From: Isoperla grammatica
Taxonomy: Eukaryota; Arthropoda; Insecta; Plecoptera; Perlodidae
Direction: 5' to 3'
DNA length: 64,000 nt
Assembly: GCA_945910005.1 (NCBI GenBank)
Contig: OX246749.1
Location: forward strand, 30,035,651-30,099,650
A model generated the notes under the pieces. That model ran no database searches and was not told the DNA's origin. It saw nothing but the letters and a program-made list of their open reading frames with translations. A program made the position numbers and the translations under genes. Positions 34,686-44,690 of the stretch are shown piece after piece (the stretch's first letter is position 1; each line of letters begins with the position of its first letter).

Positions 34686-34688
34686 TTG

Positions 34689-35841
34689 TGTGACGGTTGG
34701 ATAATACCCAACATGGTCATTATCAACCTTACCTCTCAGATGACTCACAATCACATACAAATACAAACACATGTGTGACGGTTGGATACATAGAGTCACA
34801 TACAAATACATCGCGTGTATAACGTAACCTACATCTTTCTCAAGACAACTCTTCCGTGCAGTTACTGAGCTTCACACCTCATTTACATCTAAATGCGTCC
34901 GGTTGCACATACCCCACACCCACACAACCCACCAATTGTTTCGGCCGCTCATGCAGCTACCGCCGTTATGAATCTATAAGTATCTATAAGGGGTCAGATG
35001 ACACACACTAATCGGAGAAACTCCGTCCGAGGATTTCTTCGCGATTATGATTCGCATAAACGCATAACACATCCACTGCACGTATACAGCCCCAAAAGGT
35101 GGCTCCTATATAAACAGGCACACACCTTGGGGACAGGGACTGATGATCAGAAGCGATACGGCAGGACACACAGCAGGACAGATAGATGGAGCCGGAGGCG
35201 TTGCAGCCAGGCCCGTCTATAGGCTCTTATAAATTCAAGTGTTAAATAAGTATTCTTTAAAATCATCGCTAAAGCTATCAGTTAATACCAAAGGAAACCA
35301 TTGGTGAGTCAATCCACATTATTGTTAAGTGTATTATTTTGGAATGGGGAATATTCTTTCATTACCTTATCAATGTCCGGTATTTACCGACAAGGCAATT
35401 GCCAGGTTATTAGATGACCAAGTGTTAAATATTAAACCTTTTCAAAGCGCTTCAGGTTCAACCATGCTTGAGGCTTTACAAACTTCTTTCTTTAAGTCTA
35501 TGTAAAGACCTCGACCTGTATCTAAGAATCTATCTAAAATGGCAAATAAACATTTACAACTATAAAAGTGTCGTGTCATGTTAACCATCTCCTCTACATC
35601 CGATTATAAGAACTTGAAATCACTATTCTAAAGTGAACATACCTCTTGGCTATGCAAGCGAGTAATTATGTTAAATTGCTCTAACTTATATCTGGGCTCG
35701 ACAACCCATAATGTCGTGGTGGAGGCGAAACAGTAAGAAATCTATAAATTCATTAATTAATTAATCGTTTAATATCGAACTAAGTAATAAAACAAGTAAA
35801 TTCAGTCAATATACCAACGCCCAAAAGCCTGGGTCGTTGCA
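34689..35841 (+). repeat. 3' LTR
   Basis: Direct repeat of 21442-22594 with no difference noticed by eye over 1153 bp. AATAAA at 35545-35550 and the TATA candidate at 35107-35114 are conserved. Confidence 0.95.
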
Positions 35842-37055
35842 ATATCATTGTCATAATTATCATTGTCGTTATCATTGTCATTATTATCATCGTCGTTACC
35901 ATCGTCGTTATTATCACTGTCGTTAACAGTGTCATTATTATCATTGTAGATATCATTGTCATAATTATCATTGTCGTTATCATTGTCATTATTATCATCG
36001 TCGTTACCATCGTCGTTATTATCACTGTCGTTAACAGTGTCATTATTATCATTGTAGATATCATTGTCATAATTATCATTGTCGTTATCATTGTCATTAT
36101 TATCATCGTCGTTACCATCGTCGTTATTATCACTGTCGTTAACAGTGTCATTATTATCATTGTAGATATCATTGTCATAATTATCATTGTCGTTATCATT
36201 GTCATAATTATCACTGTCGTTATCATTGTCATTATTATCATCGTCGTTACCATCGTCGTTATTATCACTGTCGTTAACAGTGTCATTATTATCATTGTAG
36301 ATATCATTGTCATAATTATCATTGTCGTTATCATTGTCATTATTATCATCGTCGTTACCATCGTCGTTATTATCACTGTCGTTAACAGTGTCATTATTAT
36401 CATTGTAGATATCATTGTCATAATTATCATTGTCGTTATCATTGTCATTATTATCATCGTCGTTACCATCGTCGTTATTATCACTGTCGTTAACAGTGTC
36501 ATTATTATCATTGTCGTTATCATTGTCATAATTATCACTGTCGTTATCATTGTCATAATTATCATTGTCGTTATCATTGTCGTAATTATCATTTTCGTTA
36601 TCATTGTCATTATTATCATTGTAGATATCAGTGTCATAATTATTATTGTCATTATTATCATTCTCGTTATCATTGTCATAATCATTGTCGTTATCATTGT
36701 CATTTGTATCATCGTCGTTATAATCGTCGTTGTCATCGTTTTTTCATCGTCGTTATCAATGACGTTATCATTATCATTATTATCATTGACGTTATCATTG
36801 TCATTATTATCATTGTCGTTATCATTATCATTATTATCATTGTCGCTATCATTGTCGTTATCATCGTCGTTATCATTGTCGTTATCATTGTCGTTACCAT
36901 TGTCGCTATCATTGTCGTTATCATTGTCGTTATCATCGTCGTTATCATTATTGTTATCATCCTCGTTATCATTGTCGTTATCATCGTCGTTATTATTGTC
37001 GTTATCATTGTCGTTACCATTGTCATTATTATCATCGTGGCTATCATCGTCGTCA
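35842..37055. repeat. 12-bp-based minisatellite, right part, with 108-bp higher-order unit
   Basis: Continuation of 20590-21441. From 35842 to about 36500 nine 12-mers form a 108-bp higher-order unit (GTTAACAGTGTC at 35923, 36031 and 36139, each 108 bp apart). Further right it returns to simple 6- and 12-bp variation. Asp/Asn-rich and Met/Thr-rich frames are artefacts. Confidence 0.95.
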
Positions 37056-38009
37056 TCCCAGTCAGGACGAACTCTTATTACAGTTATACCTTCATACACT
37101 ATCCAGTGTCTATAACGATGGATTTAGCTTTAAAAATCCAATATCATTTGACAGCATGTGTTCAATTCAAATTGAAACGCGAATAGTTATGTTTTGAGTT
37201 CTAATTTGGGCAAAATATAAATATATCATGCGATAAAGACTATTTACTCTAACTCTAACTATATACTCAGAAATGTTTATCCACATTCATTTGCATACAA
37301 CCATTGCGATAACAATAGCAAGTGATACACTCATTTATCGAGGATGAAACACAATTTTACAAATAAATTTATGGTAATAAAAGTACATATTTATTATTTG
37401 CGATTAATATTTTAAAACTCTTAAAGGGAACAGGGATACGTACGCAACCTACCTTAAACTTCTGATACACAACACATGTACGTGTTACATTTATTTATTA
37501 AAATGTGGATAATTTTAATGTTAATTGCAGCAGTTCAAGGTAGGTTGCGTACGTATCCCTGATCCCTTTAAGAGTTTTGGAATATTAATCGCAAATAATA
37601 AATATGTACTTTTATTACTATGTTCCAACATTTAAATTGAGTATTTTGTAAAACGAGTGAGTAGTGTTAAGTAATTATTTATTTATTTGTACAATTGTGT
37701 TTCATCCTCGATAAATGAATGTATCACTTGCTATTGTTATCGCAATGGTTGTATGCAAATGAATGTGGATAAAGATTTCTGAGTATTTTGTTAGAGTTAT
37801 TAGTCTTTATAGTATGATATATTTATATTTGGCCCGTTTAGAACTCAAAACATAACAATTCCCAATTTGATTTCAATTTTCCAATTTTCAATTTGAATTG
37901 AACACATGCTGTCAAATGACATTGGATTCTTAAAGCTAAATCTATTATAGATACTGGATGGGATAGTGTATGAAAGTATAACCGTAATAAGAGTTCGCCC
38001 CGACTGGGA
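37056..38009. mobile_element. ~950-bp foldback with 400-470-bp inverted arms
   Basis: The left arm (37056-37456) and right arm (about 37537-38009) are inverted copies. CCCAGTCAGGACGAACTC at the left pairs with GAGTTCGCCCCGACTGGG at the right. Near the centre AGGGATACGTACGCAACCTA pairs with TAGGTTGCGTACGTATCCCT. The loop is about 80 bp. The right arm carries a small internal expansion near 37855-37900. GACTGGGAATAGAACCAGG at the right end is B-box-like. No transposase and no clear target duplication. Confidence 0.85.
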
Positions 38010-38258
38010 ATAGAACCAGGATCCTCCGGCTCCACATATAATGATATAAAATAAAATATGTATTAACTAGAGGTTTGTTCCCCAGTCGGGGCAAACTTGT
38101 AATATCGTTACATTTTGAATAATTAATTAATTAATAATAGCCTACTTGATAATATTATATTTACTCATTAATTAATTAATTCAAACGGTAGTAAAAAATT
38201 CGGTGTTGCATTGTTTGAGCAATTCATTTATACTATTTTAGTAACGACGATAGCTGTA
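38010..38258. other. AT-rich spacer
   Basis: No gene. A short palindrome around CCCCAGTCGGGG (38079-38090) repeats the terminal motif of the foldback to its left. Confidence 0.4.
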
Positions 38259-39675
38259 AATAATATTACATGAAACATTTTTTTTTTTAAACAACGCTTA
38301 TATTTAAATGCACTAAAAAGTAAAAAATAAATTTTCGCCCAACAAATTTTTGCCTCACTCGGAAAATAAAAGCGTTGGGCGCTTTCCCTGCATAAACAGC
38401 AGAATACTGCAATCTATGTCAATACCGAGAGCGCCCAACGCTTTTATTTTCCAAGTGAGGCAAAAATGTGTTGGGCGAAAATTTATTTTTTACTTTTTAG
38501 TGCATTTAAATATAAGCAGTGTTTTTTTTTAATTTTTTTTTTCATGTTATATTATTTTATACTTTTAAGTCTTAAAGAATCTTGCAATCGAATATATATC
38601 AAATATCGATTAATTAATTATGATGGTTTAATTGATTATTTAGTAAATATGACAATTGATTCATGTATTGTCATTAAGAATACGTCTGTGTGAAAACTTT
38701 CAACTCGATTCGACGTTGGGAAGTGGGTGAAACATCAATTCCTATATAAAACATTAAATAATTATGATGAATTAATTATGTTTAGTAAATATGACAATTG
38801 ATTCGTGTATTGTCATTAAGAATACGACTGTGTGAAAACTTTCAGCTCAATTCGACGTTTGGAAGTGGGTTAAACATCGATTCCCATATAAAACATTAAT
38901 TAATTATGATTAATTAATTGAATATTTAGTAAATATGACAATTGATTCGTGTATTGTCATAAAGAATACGTTGTGTGAAAACTTTTAGCTCAATTTGACG
39001 TTCGGAAGTGGGTGAAATATCGATTCCCATATAAAACTTCAAATAATTAATTATGATGGCTTAATTGGTTATTTAGTAAATATTACAATTGATTCATGTA
39101 TTGTCATTAAGAATACGTCCGTGTGAAAACTTTCAGCTCAATTTAACATTGGAAAGTGGGTGAAATATCGTTTCCCATATTAAACATTAATTAATTAATT
39201 ATGATGAATAAATTAATTATTTAGTAAATATGACAATTGATTCGTGTATTGTAATTACGAATACGTCTGTGTGAAAACGTTCAACTCGATTTCACGTTGG
39301 GAAGTGGGTTAAACATCGATTATCATATAAAACATTAATTAATTATTTATGATGAATTAATTGAATATTTAGTAAATATGACAGTTGATTCATGTTTTGT
39401 CATTAGAAATACGTCTGTGTCAAAAAATTCAGCTTGATCGGACATTTAGAAGTAGGTGGAATATAAACATCGATTTCCATATAAAACATTAATTAATTAA
39501 TTATGATAAATTAATTGACAATTCAGTAAATATGACAGTTGGTTTATGTATTGTCATCAAGAATACGTCTGTGTAAAAAAATTTAGCTTGATCGGACATC
39601 TAGAAGTAGGTGGAATATCGATTCATAGATTCCGTCCAGACAACAAGGCAAGCTAATATAAGCGTTGTAGTAATA
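38259..39675. mobile_element. Composite element: 298-bp foldback plus ~145-bp tandem repeats, copy 1
   Basis: A near-perfect foldback (38259-38556) pairs AATAAAAGCGTTGGGCGCTT with AGAGCGCCCAACGCTTTTAT. Seven ~145-bp units follow (gacaattgattc-type landmarks at 38651, 38793, 38937, 39084, 39232, 39380 and 39534; spacing 142-154). Each unit has an ATTAATTAATTATGAT part. The element closes with TAGAAGTAGGTGGAATATCG and ATTCCGTCCAGAC. The order foldback, repeats, closing block recurs at 48513-49462. Such a layout recalls Helitron-like non-autonomous elements with internal minisatellites; that link is inference. Confidence 0.7.
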
Positions 39676-40461
39676 AAATAGCCTAATGGTGACAATACAC
39701 TTATAAAGTATTTTAGTATATTAATTAAATTACTAATTACTATGAAACTAATAGGGTTATGAATGTGATGTTAGTCGAACATTAAAGCTGTTTCTGCTAG
39801 GTATCACTTGCATGATTATCACGTTGCTAGAATTGTTAGATTCGATGTATATTGAGAATTTAAATTGATTGATTGTGATGTATATTTTTAATTAATTTAA
39901 TCATTCAAACGATAACACATTTCAAAATTTTAAAAAAAATTAAATACTTTTATATATACGTGATTTAACCCTGTGGTTTATTTTTTAAAATGTACTTCCA
40001 AACTCTTAAAATTAATTTTCTATTATTTTTTATTATGTAATTTGATATGCAAATTTAATCAATTTCAACACCTTAGATTTTTATAGACTTTAAGTATGTT
40101 TAATAGTATTTTTTTCTGAATCCTGTACAAAAAGAACAATTTCTGTTGCAATTTGTTCAAGGTCAACATTGTTTTCTCCTCCTCTAACCCTAGAGCAGCG
40201 GTCAGCTCGCGTGTTCTAAACTCAAAGTCTTTTCATGTACGTCACGCGCGAACACAAGTCGGCGTGCCCTTGAAGTAGGCTATACGCCCACTTTATTCTT
40301 GCACAGCGGCTGAACAACAGTGAAGACCATTTTGTTCAAGGGAGTATTCTTTGATTGAGTTTTAGTGACTTGGGCAGGATTTCCCTGGTTTCGCGGTCGT
40401 CGGGCGCTTCTATTGGCTAACGACGACCTCCGCCGCTCTCCGGTAGACTCTGGTGTCGTCT
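39676..40461. other. AT-rich spacer, then GC-normal sequence
   Basis: No coding region supported. A TA-rich stretch (39850-40130) passes into CpG-containing sequence (40190-40460). Confidence 0.4.
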
Positions 40462-41074
40462 AACTGTGGGAATAGAATTGAATAGAACTTTATAGAATAG
40501 TTTAGAACTTTATTTTATAGAATTGATTATAACTGTATAGAATAGTTTGGAACTTTATTTTATAGAATTGAATAGAACTTTATAGAATAGTTTGGAAATT
40601 TATATAATCGAATTGAATAGAACTTTTTAGAATAGTTTGGAAATTTATTTAATAGAATTGAATATAACTTTATAGAATAGTTTAGAACTTTTTTTTTATA
40701 GAATAAAGTGGAACTTTATAGAATAGTTTGGAACTTTATTTTATAGAATTGAATAGAACTTTATCGAATAGTTTGGAACTTTATTTTATAGAATTGATTA
40801 AAACTTTATAGAATAGTTTGGAACTTTATTTTATAGAATTGTATAGAACTTTATAGATAGTTTGGAAATTTATTTTATACAATTGGGTAGAACTTGAAAG
40901 ATTAGTTTGGAACTTTATTTTATACAATTGGGTAGAACTTTATAGAATAGTTTGGAACTTAATTTTATACAATTGGGTAGAACTTGATAGAATAGTTTGG
41001 AACTTTATTTTATACAATTGGGTAGAACTTTATAGAATAGTTTGGAACTTTATTTTATAGAATTGAGTAGAACA
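40462..41074. repeat. 45-bp AT-rich minisatellite
   Basis: About 13 units of AGAACTTTATAGAATAGTTT plus GGAACTTTATTTTATAGAAT and TGAAT, drifting to ACAATTGGGTAG variants on the right. It directly abuts the exon-like segment at 41095. Confidence 0.95.
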
Positions 41075-41094
41075 CTTACCTCGCCCGGGCCCAG

Positions 41095-41153
41095 CATCTG
41101 CTCAGACTCCGGCCTGCCGTACATCAGCTACACCGTCAACCGGCCCATCGGAG
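41095..41153 (+). CDS. Isolated exon-like segment
   Basis: 59 bp of GC-rich sequence in an AT-rich setting, between an acceptor-like CTCGCCCGGGCCCAG (AG at 41093-41094) and a donor-like GGAG|GTGCGC (GT at 41154-41155). The frame from 41096 reads ICSDSGLPYISYTVNRPIG, which looks like conserved protein sequence, but I cannot name the family. It would be an internal exon with 1-nt overhangs at both ends. No partner exon is identified in the window. Confidence 0.4.
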
Positions 41154-41640
41154 GTGCGCACTCGTTTGGTTCAGTTGGTTTATTTATGTTTTTTTTATTT
41201 ATTATAATTTATAATGTTATTTATTTAAATGTACAAGTATTTGGTGGCAACACCCCCTTACCTGACAATGTTGGAATAAGGTGTACAGATATATATATGG
41301 ATTTGTTGTCTTCCGGGATATTCCGCCGCTTGTGTGAAGACACCAAAACCATAACATACATCCGCGAAAACAAATATATACCTCGGTTTACCTTAGTTCT
41401 TCCCTCCATCACCGCCCACGACAGCGCCTGCATCTGTAAATTCACACTGGTTTTAAGTTTATTTAGTTTAGTTTGTCTACTCACGCTGAGTGATCAAGAC
41501 CACGAGTTGTCTGAAACGTGTCAGTATATTTACTTTTCTTCATCTGTATGTTTCTCAAAGCGATCTCAAAGCCTGTCGTCCTTCTGTATTCCCTCACTAG
41601 AATATGTTTATCTTGTTCTGAGTTCCAAATAATCTTCTTC
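41154..41640. other. Spacer with open but unsupported frames
   Basis: A plus-strand frame continues to 41630, but composition and lack of motifs do not support a gene. A retroelement remnant is possible. Confidence 0.3.
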
Positions 41641-41654
41641 TATATATATAAAAA

Positions 41655-41861
41655 CGAATGTATGTGTGCGTGTGCGTGTGCGTGTGCGTGTGCGTGTGCG
41701 TGTGCGTGTGCGTGTGCGTGTGCGTGTGCGTGTGCGTGTGCGTGTGCGTGTGCGTGTGCGTGTGCGTGTGCGTGTGTGTGTGCGTGTGCGTGTGCGTGTG
41801 CGTGTGCGTGTGCGTGTGCGTGTGCGTGTGCGTGTGCGTGTGCGTGTGCGTGTGCGTGTGT
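41655..41861. repeat. (GTGTGC)n microsatellite
   Basis: About 34 GTGTGC units with one GTGTGT interruption near 41775. The left flank is TCTATATATATAAAAACGAA and the right flank GAACGCTAAATTTTGTTCGT. A TATATAAAAACGAATGT block before a GT repeat is a layout I associate with Helitron-like insertions in invertebrates. Arg-Val and Cys-Val frames are artefacts. Confidence 0.9.
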
Positions 41862-42428
41862 GAACGCTAAATTTTGTTCGTCGCGGACAGGTCAAACGTA
41901 TTTGGCTGAAATTTTCGGTCAACAGTCGTGACCACAAAAATCGATGCTGTTAACATAACCAGCAAAATCGTCAGGATGCCAACCTACAAAAAATAAATTA
42001 CTTAAAAAAAATCTGTTAATTTATTTAATAAAATTAAAAACTTACTAGGAAAACGCTCCGCGTTGCCTGATAAGCAATTAATTTCAATAAATCAAACAAA
42101 TTATTAATTGCATATCTTATTAATCTCACACAAGAAAACAAACCTTTATAATAAACATATCATTTGTTTACAAGATGGCGGTTTAAGTTAAAAACTTAAA
42201 ACTTGTGTACATTTTTACTCGATATGTTGCTAATATCTGCACGAAGTATCAACTTAATTCGTTTAGAAGTTTTTTTTAAATAACTTAAAACCCTCAAGTT
42301 GATTTTTCATTGGATTTCCGCATAATTCCATTCAATCGCTGTCTTCTCAATAGGCTCTAATACATACCTTATTAAACTTATCTGTGTATATAAAACTGTA
42401 TAATGTAGATACAGGATATCTCTAAAGC
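41862..42428. other. AT-rich spacer
   Basis: No gene seen. The first 100 bp (GGTCAAACGTATTTGGCTGA and on) is probably still part of a repeat bordering the microsatellite. Confidence 0.35.
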
Positions 42429-42660
42429 GTGTCTCACCTCCCCTCCCCCCCCCCCCCCCCCACCCCACAGCGTCCAGTCGCTAAACATGAGACATGGGTT
42501 CGAGCCCGGTACTACATGGCACAATAAGTTATAAATGATGCATTAATCACATGCCGCGTGCATCTCACCTCCCCTCCCCTCCACCCCCACCCCCGCTCCA
42601 CAGCGTCCAGTCGCTAAACATGAGAGATGGGCTCGAACCCAGTACTACATGGCATGATAT
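42429..42660 (+). repeat. Duplicated tRNA-like fragment with poly-C tracts
   Basis: CACAGCGTCCAGTCGCTAAA plus CATGAGACATGGGTTCGAGC (B-box-like GGTTCGAGCCC) occurs at about 42465-42520. It recurs at 42598-42655, each time after a C-rich run. This is a local duplication of ~130 bp. A possible A-box-like GCTCCGTGGCAGAGC is further right at 42770. Confidence 0.6.
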
Positions 42661-42949
42661 TGTCAAAGGGGTTTCGGGTCCGACTCAAGAGTGTGTACCT
42701 ACTGTGTTCGAATCTAAGCTAGAGCATATAACATGCTTTATACTGGGGCTTTGTCTGCACGACAGCATTAGCTCCGTGGCAGAGCTGTTGATAATGTGTT
42801 ATCTCTCGGCCGATTGCTAGAAAGCTTTGTCGTGCGTGGCCTAGCCTGAGGTGCTGAACAGCCGACGTGATACCAATTTTATACAGTTGCCTAGTGGAGC
42901 CAAACCAATAAAAAACAAACTGTGCAACCGTTAAGTGAGTATTATAGGG

Positions 42950-43275
42950 TACCTGCCCAGGGACTGCTACCTTATCGTGGTGGGCAGATTTGCGTGCTTT
43001 GGTGATCCCGAGAGCTATGCCGGCGGAATCGTATGCTTCTGGAAGGGCCACCCTAGCCGGACAGGTCCAGGAGGAGAAGTCAGACGAAATGCAGTCCACA
43101 TCCTCCCCACTCCCGTTTCCCTCACTTCCCTTTTCTTCCCCGCCCTCCTACTTGACCCTTTCCTCCAAACACCCCCCTAGTTCATCTTCATATATCACCC
43201 ACTCATTGTCTCGATTAGCCTCGTTGCAAAACTATGAGACGTTAAGCCCAAATATCAATCAATCAGTAATATAGG
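42950..43275 (+). mobile_element. LINE-derived or SINE-like element sharing a 3' tail with 56690-56905
   Basis: It begins near GGACTGCTACCTTATCGTGG and GGTGATCCCGAGAGCTATGC, which look like the 5' region of a non-LTR element. It ends CTCGTTGCAAAACTATGAGA, CGTTAAGCCCAAATATCAAT and CAATCAG. The last ~65 bp match the 3' end of the tRNA-derived SINE on the minus strand at 56690-56905. It is too short to encode proteins, so it is either an internally deleted LINE or a SINE. Confidence 0.6.
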
Positions 43276-43383
43276 GTAGAGGCCCCACGCCATCGGCAGA
43301 TTGTCAGCCGCCTTTTACTGCGCAACATGCTTTAGTGAAGTTCGCCAAGCTACGCGATGACGGAGCCTGATTGTTCGGCTACT

Positions 43384-43697
43384 TCACAGAAGATATACGA
43401 AGACAGCCGAAAACTCCGTCGTCGCGTCGCTTGGCAAACTTGTACTATAGGCAACTGCTCGACAGTCCAGGTTAGTGGAGGAACCTATATGACTGGTCAA
43501 AGCTACACCGCCATGCTTTCGGATGGGACGTAAAGCCGATGGTCTCCTTTGTACTAATCGACAGGAGTAGGCTACGTGCCGGTTCCAGGCTTCCCCTCCT
43601 CCCTTCCTCATTATCATTCATCAATCATCACTCATCAGACTATAGAGGGCCTTATGCCCTACACTTAGCTTAATTATGATAAAATAAATAAATAAAT
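43384..43697 (+). mobile_element. 5S-derived SINE family, copy C, lacking the 5S head
   Basis: It matches the body and tail of copies A and B: GTTAGTGGAGGAACCTATAT, TTTCGGATGGGACGTAAAGC, TCATCACTCATCAG, then GGGCCTTATGCCCTACACTT and AAATAAATAAATGATG. The 5S-like segment is missing, so the copy is 5' truncated, as usual for retroposons. Confidence 0.8.
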
Positions 43698-43846
43698 GAT
43701 GTACGTCATTGACCTATGACATTGATAGCGTTATTTGCCTACGTCAATATTTGCGTTCGAGAATAACAACTTTTTTCATCTCGAGACCATCAACCTTTGA
43801 GTATCAACTCAGGGCAGAGAACCAACGTTAGTGGTTGTTTGGCTAC

Positions 43847-44690
43847 CACGCCGTACCGGGTCAACGTATGGTAGTCGGGTAGTATAATCTCACCAGCATG
43901 CGCGGTGATCTTCTACTAGCCAACAAGCGTAAGTGAGGCTGTACGAGGCGGTGGACAAACTGCCACGTCATACCGGTCAACGTATGGTAGTCGGGTAGTA
44001 TAATCTCGCCAAGCGTGCGCGGTGATCTTCTACTAGCCAACAAGAGTAAGTGAGGCTATACGAGGCGGTGGACAAACTGCCACGTCATACCGGTCAACGT
44101 ATGGTAGTCGGGTAGTATAATCTCGCCAAGCGTGCGCGGTGATCTTCTACTAGTCAACAAGCGTAAGTGAGGCTGTACGAGGCGGTGGACAAAGTGCTAC
44201 GTCATACCGGTCAACGTATGGTAGTCGGGTAGTATAATCTCGCCAAGCGTGCGCGGTGATCTTCTACTAGTCAACAAGCGTAAGTGAGGCTGTACGAGGC
44301 GGTGGACAAAGTGCTACGTCATACCGGTCAACGTATGGTAGTCGGGTAGTATAATCTCGCCAAGCATGCGCGGTGATCTTCTACTAGCCAACAAGTGTAA
44401 ATGGGGCTGTACGAGGCGGTGGACAAACTGCCACGTCATACCGGTCAACGTATGGTAGTCGGGTAGTATAATCTCGCGAAGCATGCGCGGTGATCTTCTA
44501 CTAGCCAACAAGTGTAAATGGGGCTGTACGAGGCGGTGGACAAACTGCCACGTCATACCGGTCAAAGTATGGTAGTCGGGTAGTATAATCTCGCCAAGCA
44601 TGCGCGGTGATCTTCTACTAGCCAACAAGCGTAAGTGAGGCTGTACGAGGCGGTGGACAAACTGCCACGTCATACCGGATTCTGCGCTCC
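43847..44690. repeat. 117-bp minisatellite, about 7 units
   Basis: TCAACGTATGG landmarks lie at 43861, 43977, 44094, 44211, 44328, 44445 and 44562 (first interval 116, then 117). Because 117 is 39 codons, the minus strand stays open and repeats MTWQFVHRLVQPHLRLLASR. One 1-bp difference in the leftmost unit breaks the frame. Coding use is doubtful. Confidence 0.95.

Larger units (their letters stand above)
21442..35841 (+). mobile_element. 14.4-kb Ty3/gypsy-type LTR retrotransposon, apparently complete
   Basis: Two 1153-bp direct repeats with TG...CA ends (21442-22594 and 34689-35841) enclose a primer-binding site, gag, pol and a purine tract. The 4-bp ATAT target duplication (21438-21441 and 35842-35845) sits inside the minisatellite. 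Joining the flanks gives GTAGATATCATTGTC, a sequence found elsewhere in that array (for example near 36055). The domain order protease, RT, RNase H, integrase and the GPY/F-like end fit Ty3/gypsy elements; no chromodomain is seen. No difference between the LTRs was noticed by eye, so insertion is recent. The ~6.9 kb between pol and the 3' LTR is exceptional; canonical elements are near 5-7 kb in total. Confidence 0.93.

Noticed and set aside
35780..37186. 439-codon Asp/Asn-Met/Thr frame and smaller frames
   Set aside because: Minisatellite by-product that crosses the 3' LTR end and the foldback edge.
41042..41632. 196-codon plus-strand frame
   Set aside because: It runs through minisatellite, the exon-like segment, its putative donor and AT-rich spacer; composition is not coding-like beyond 41153.
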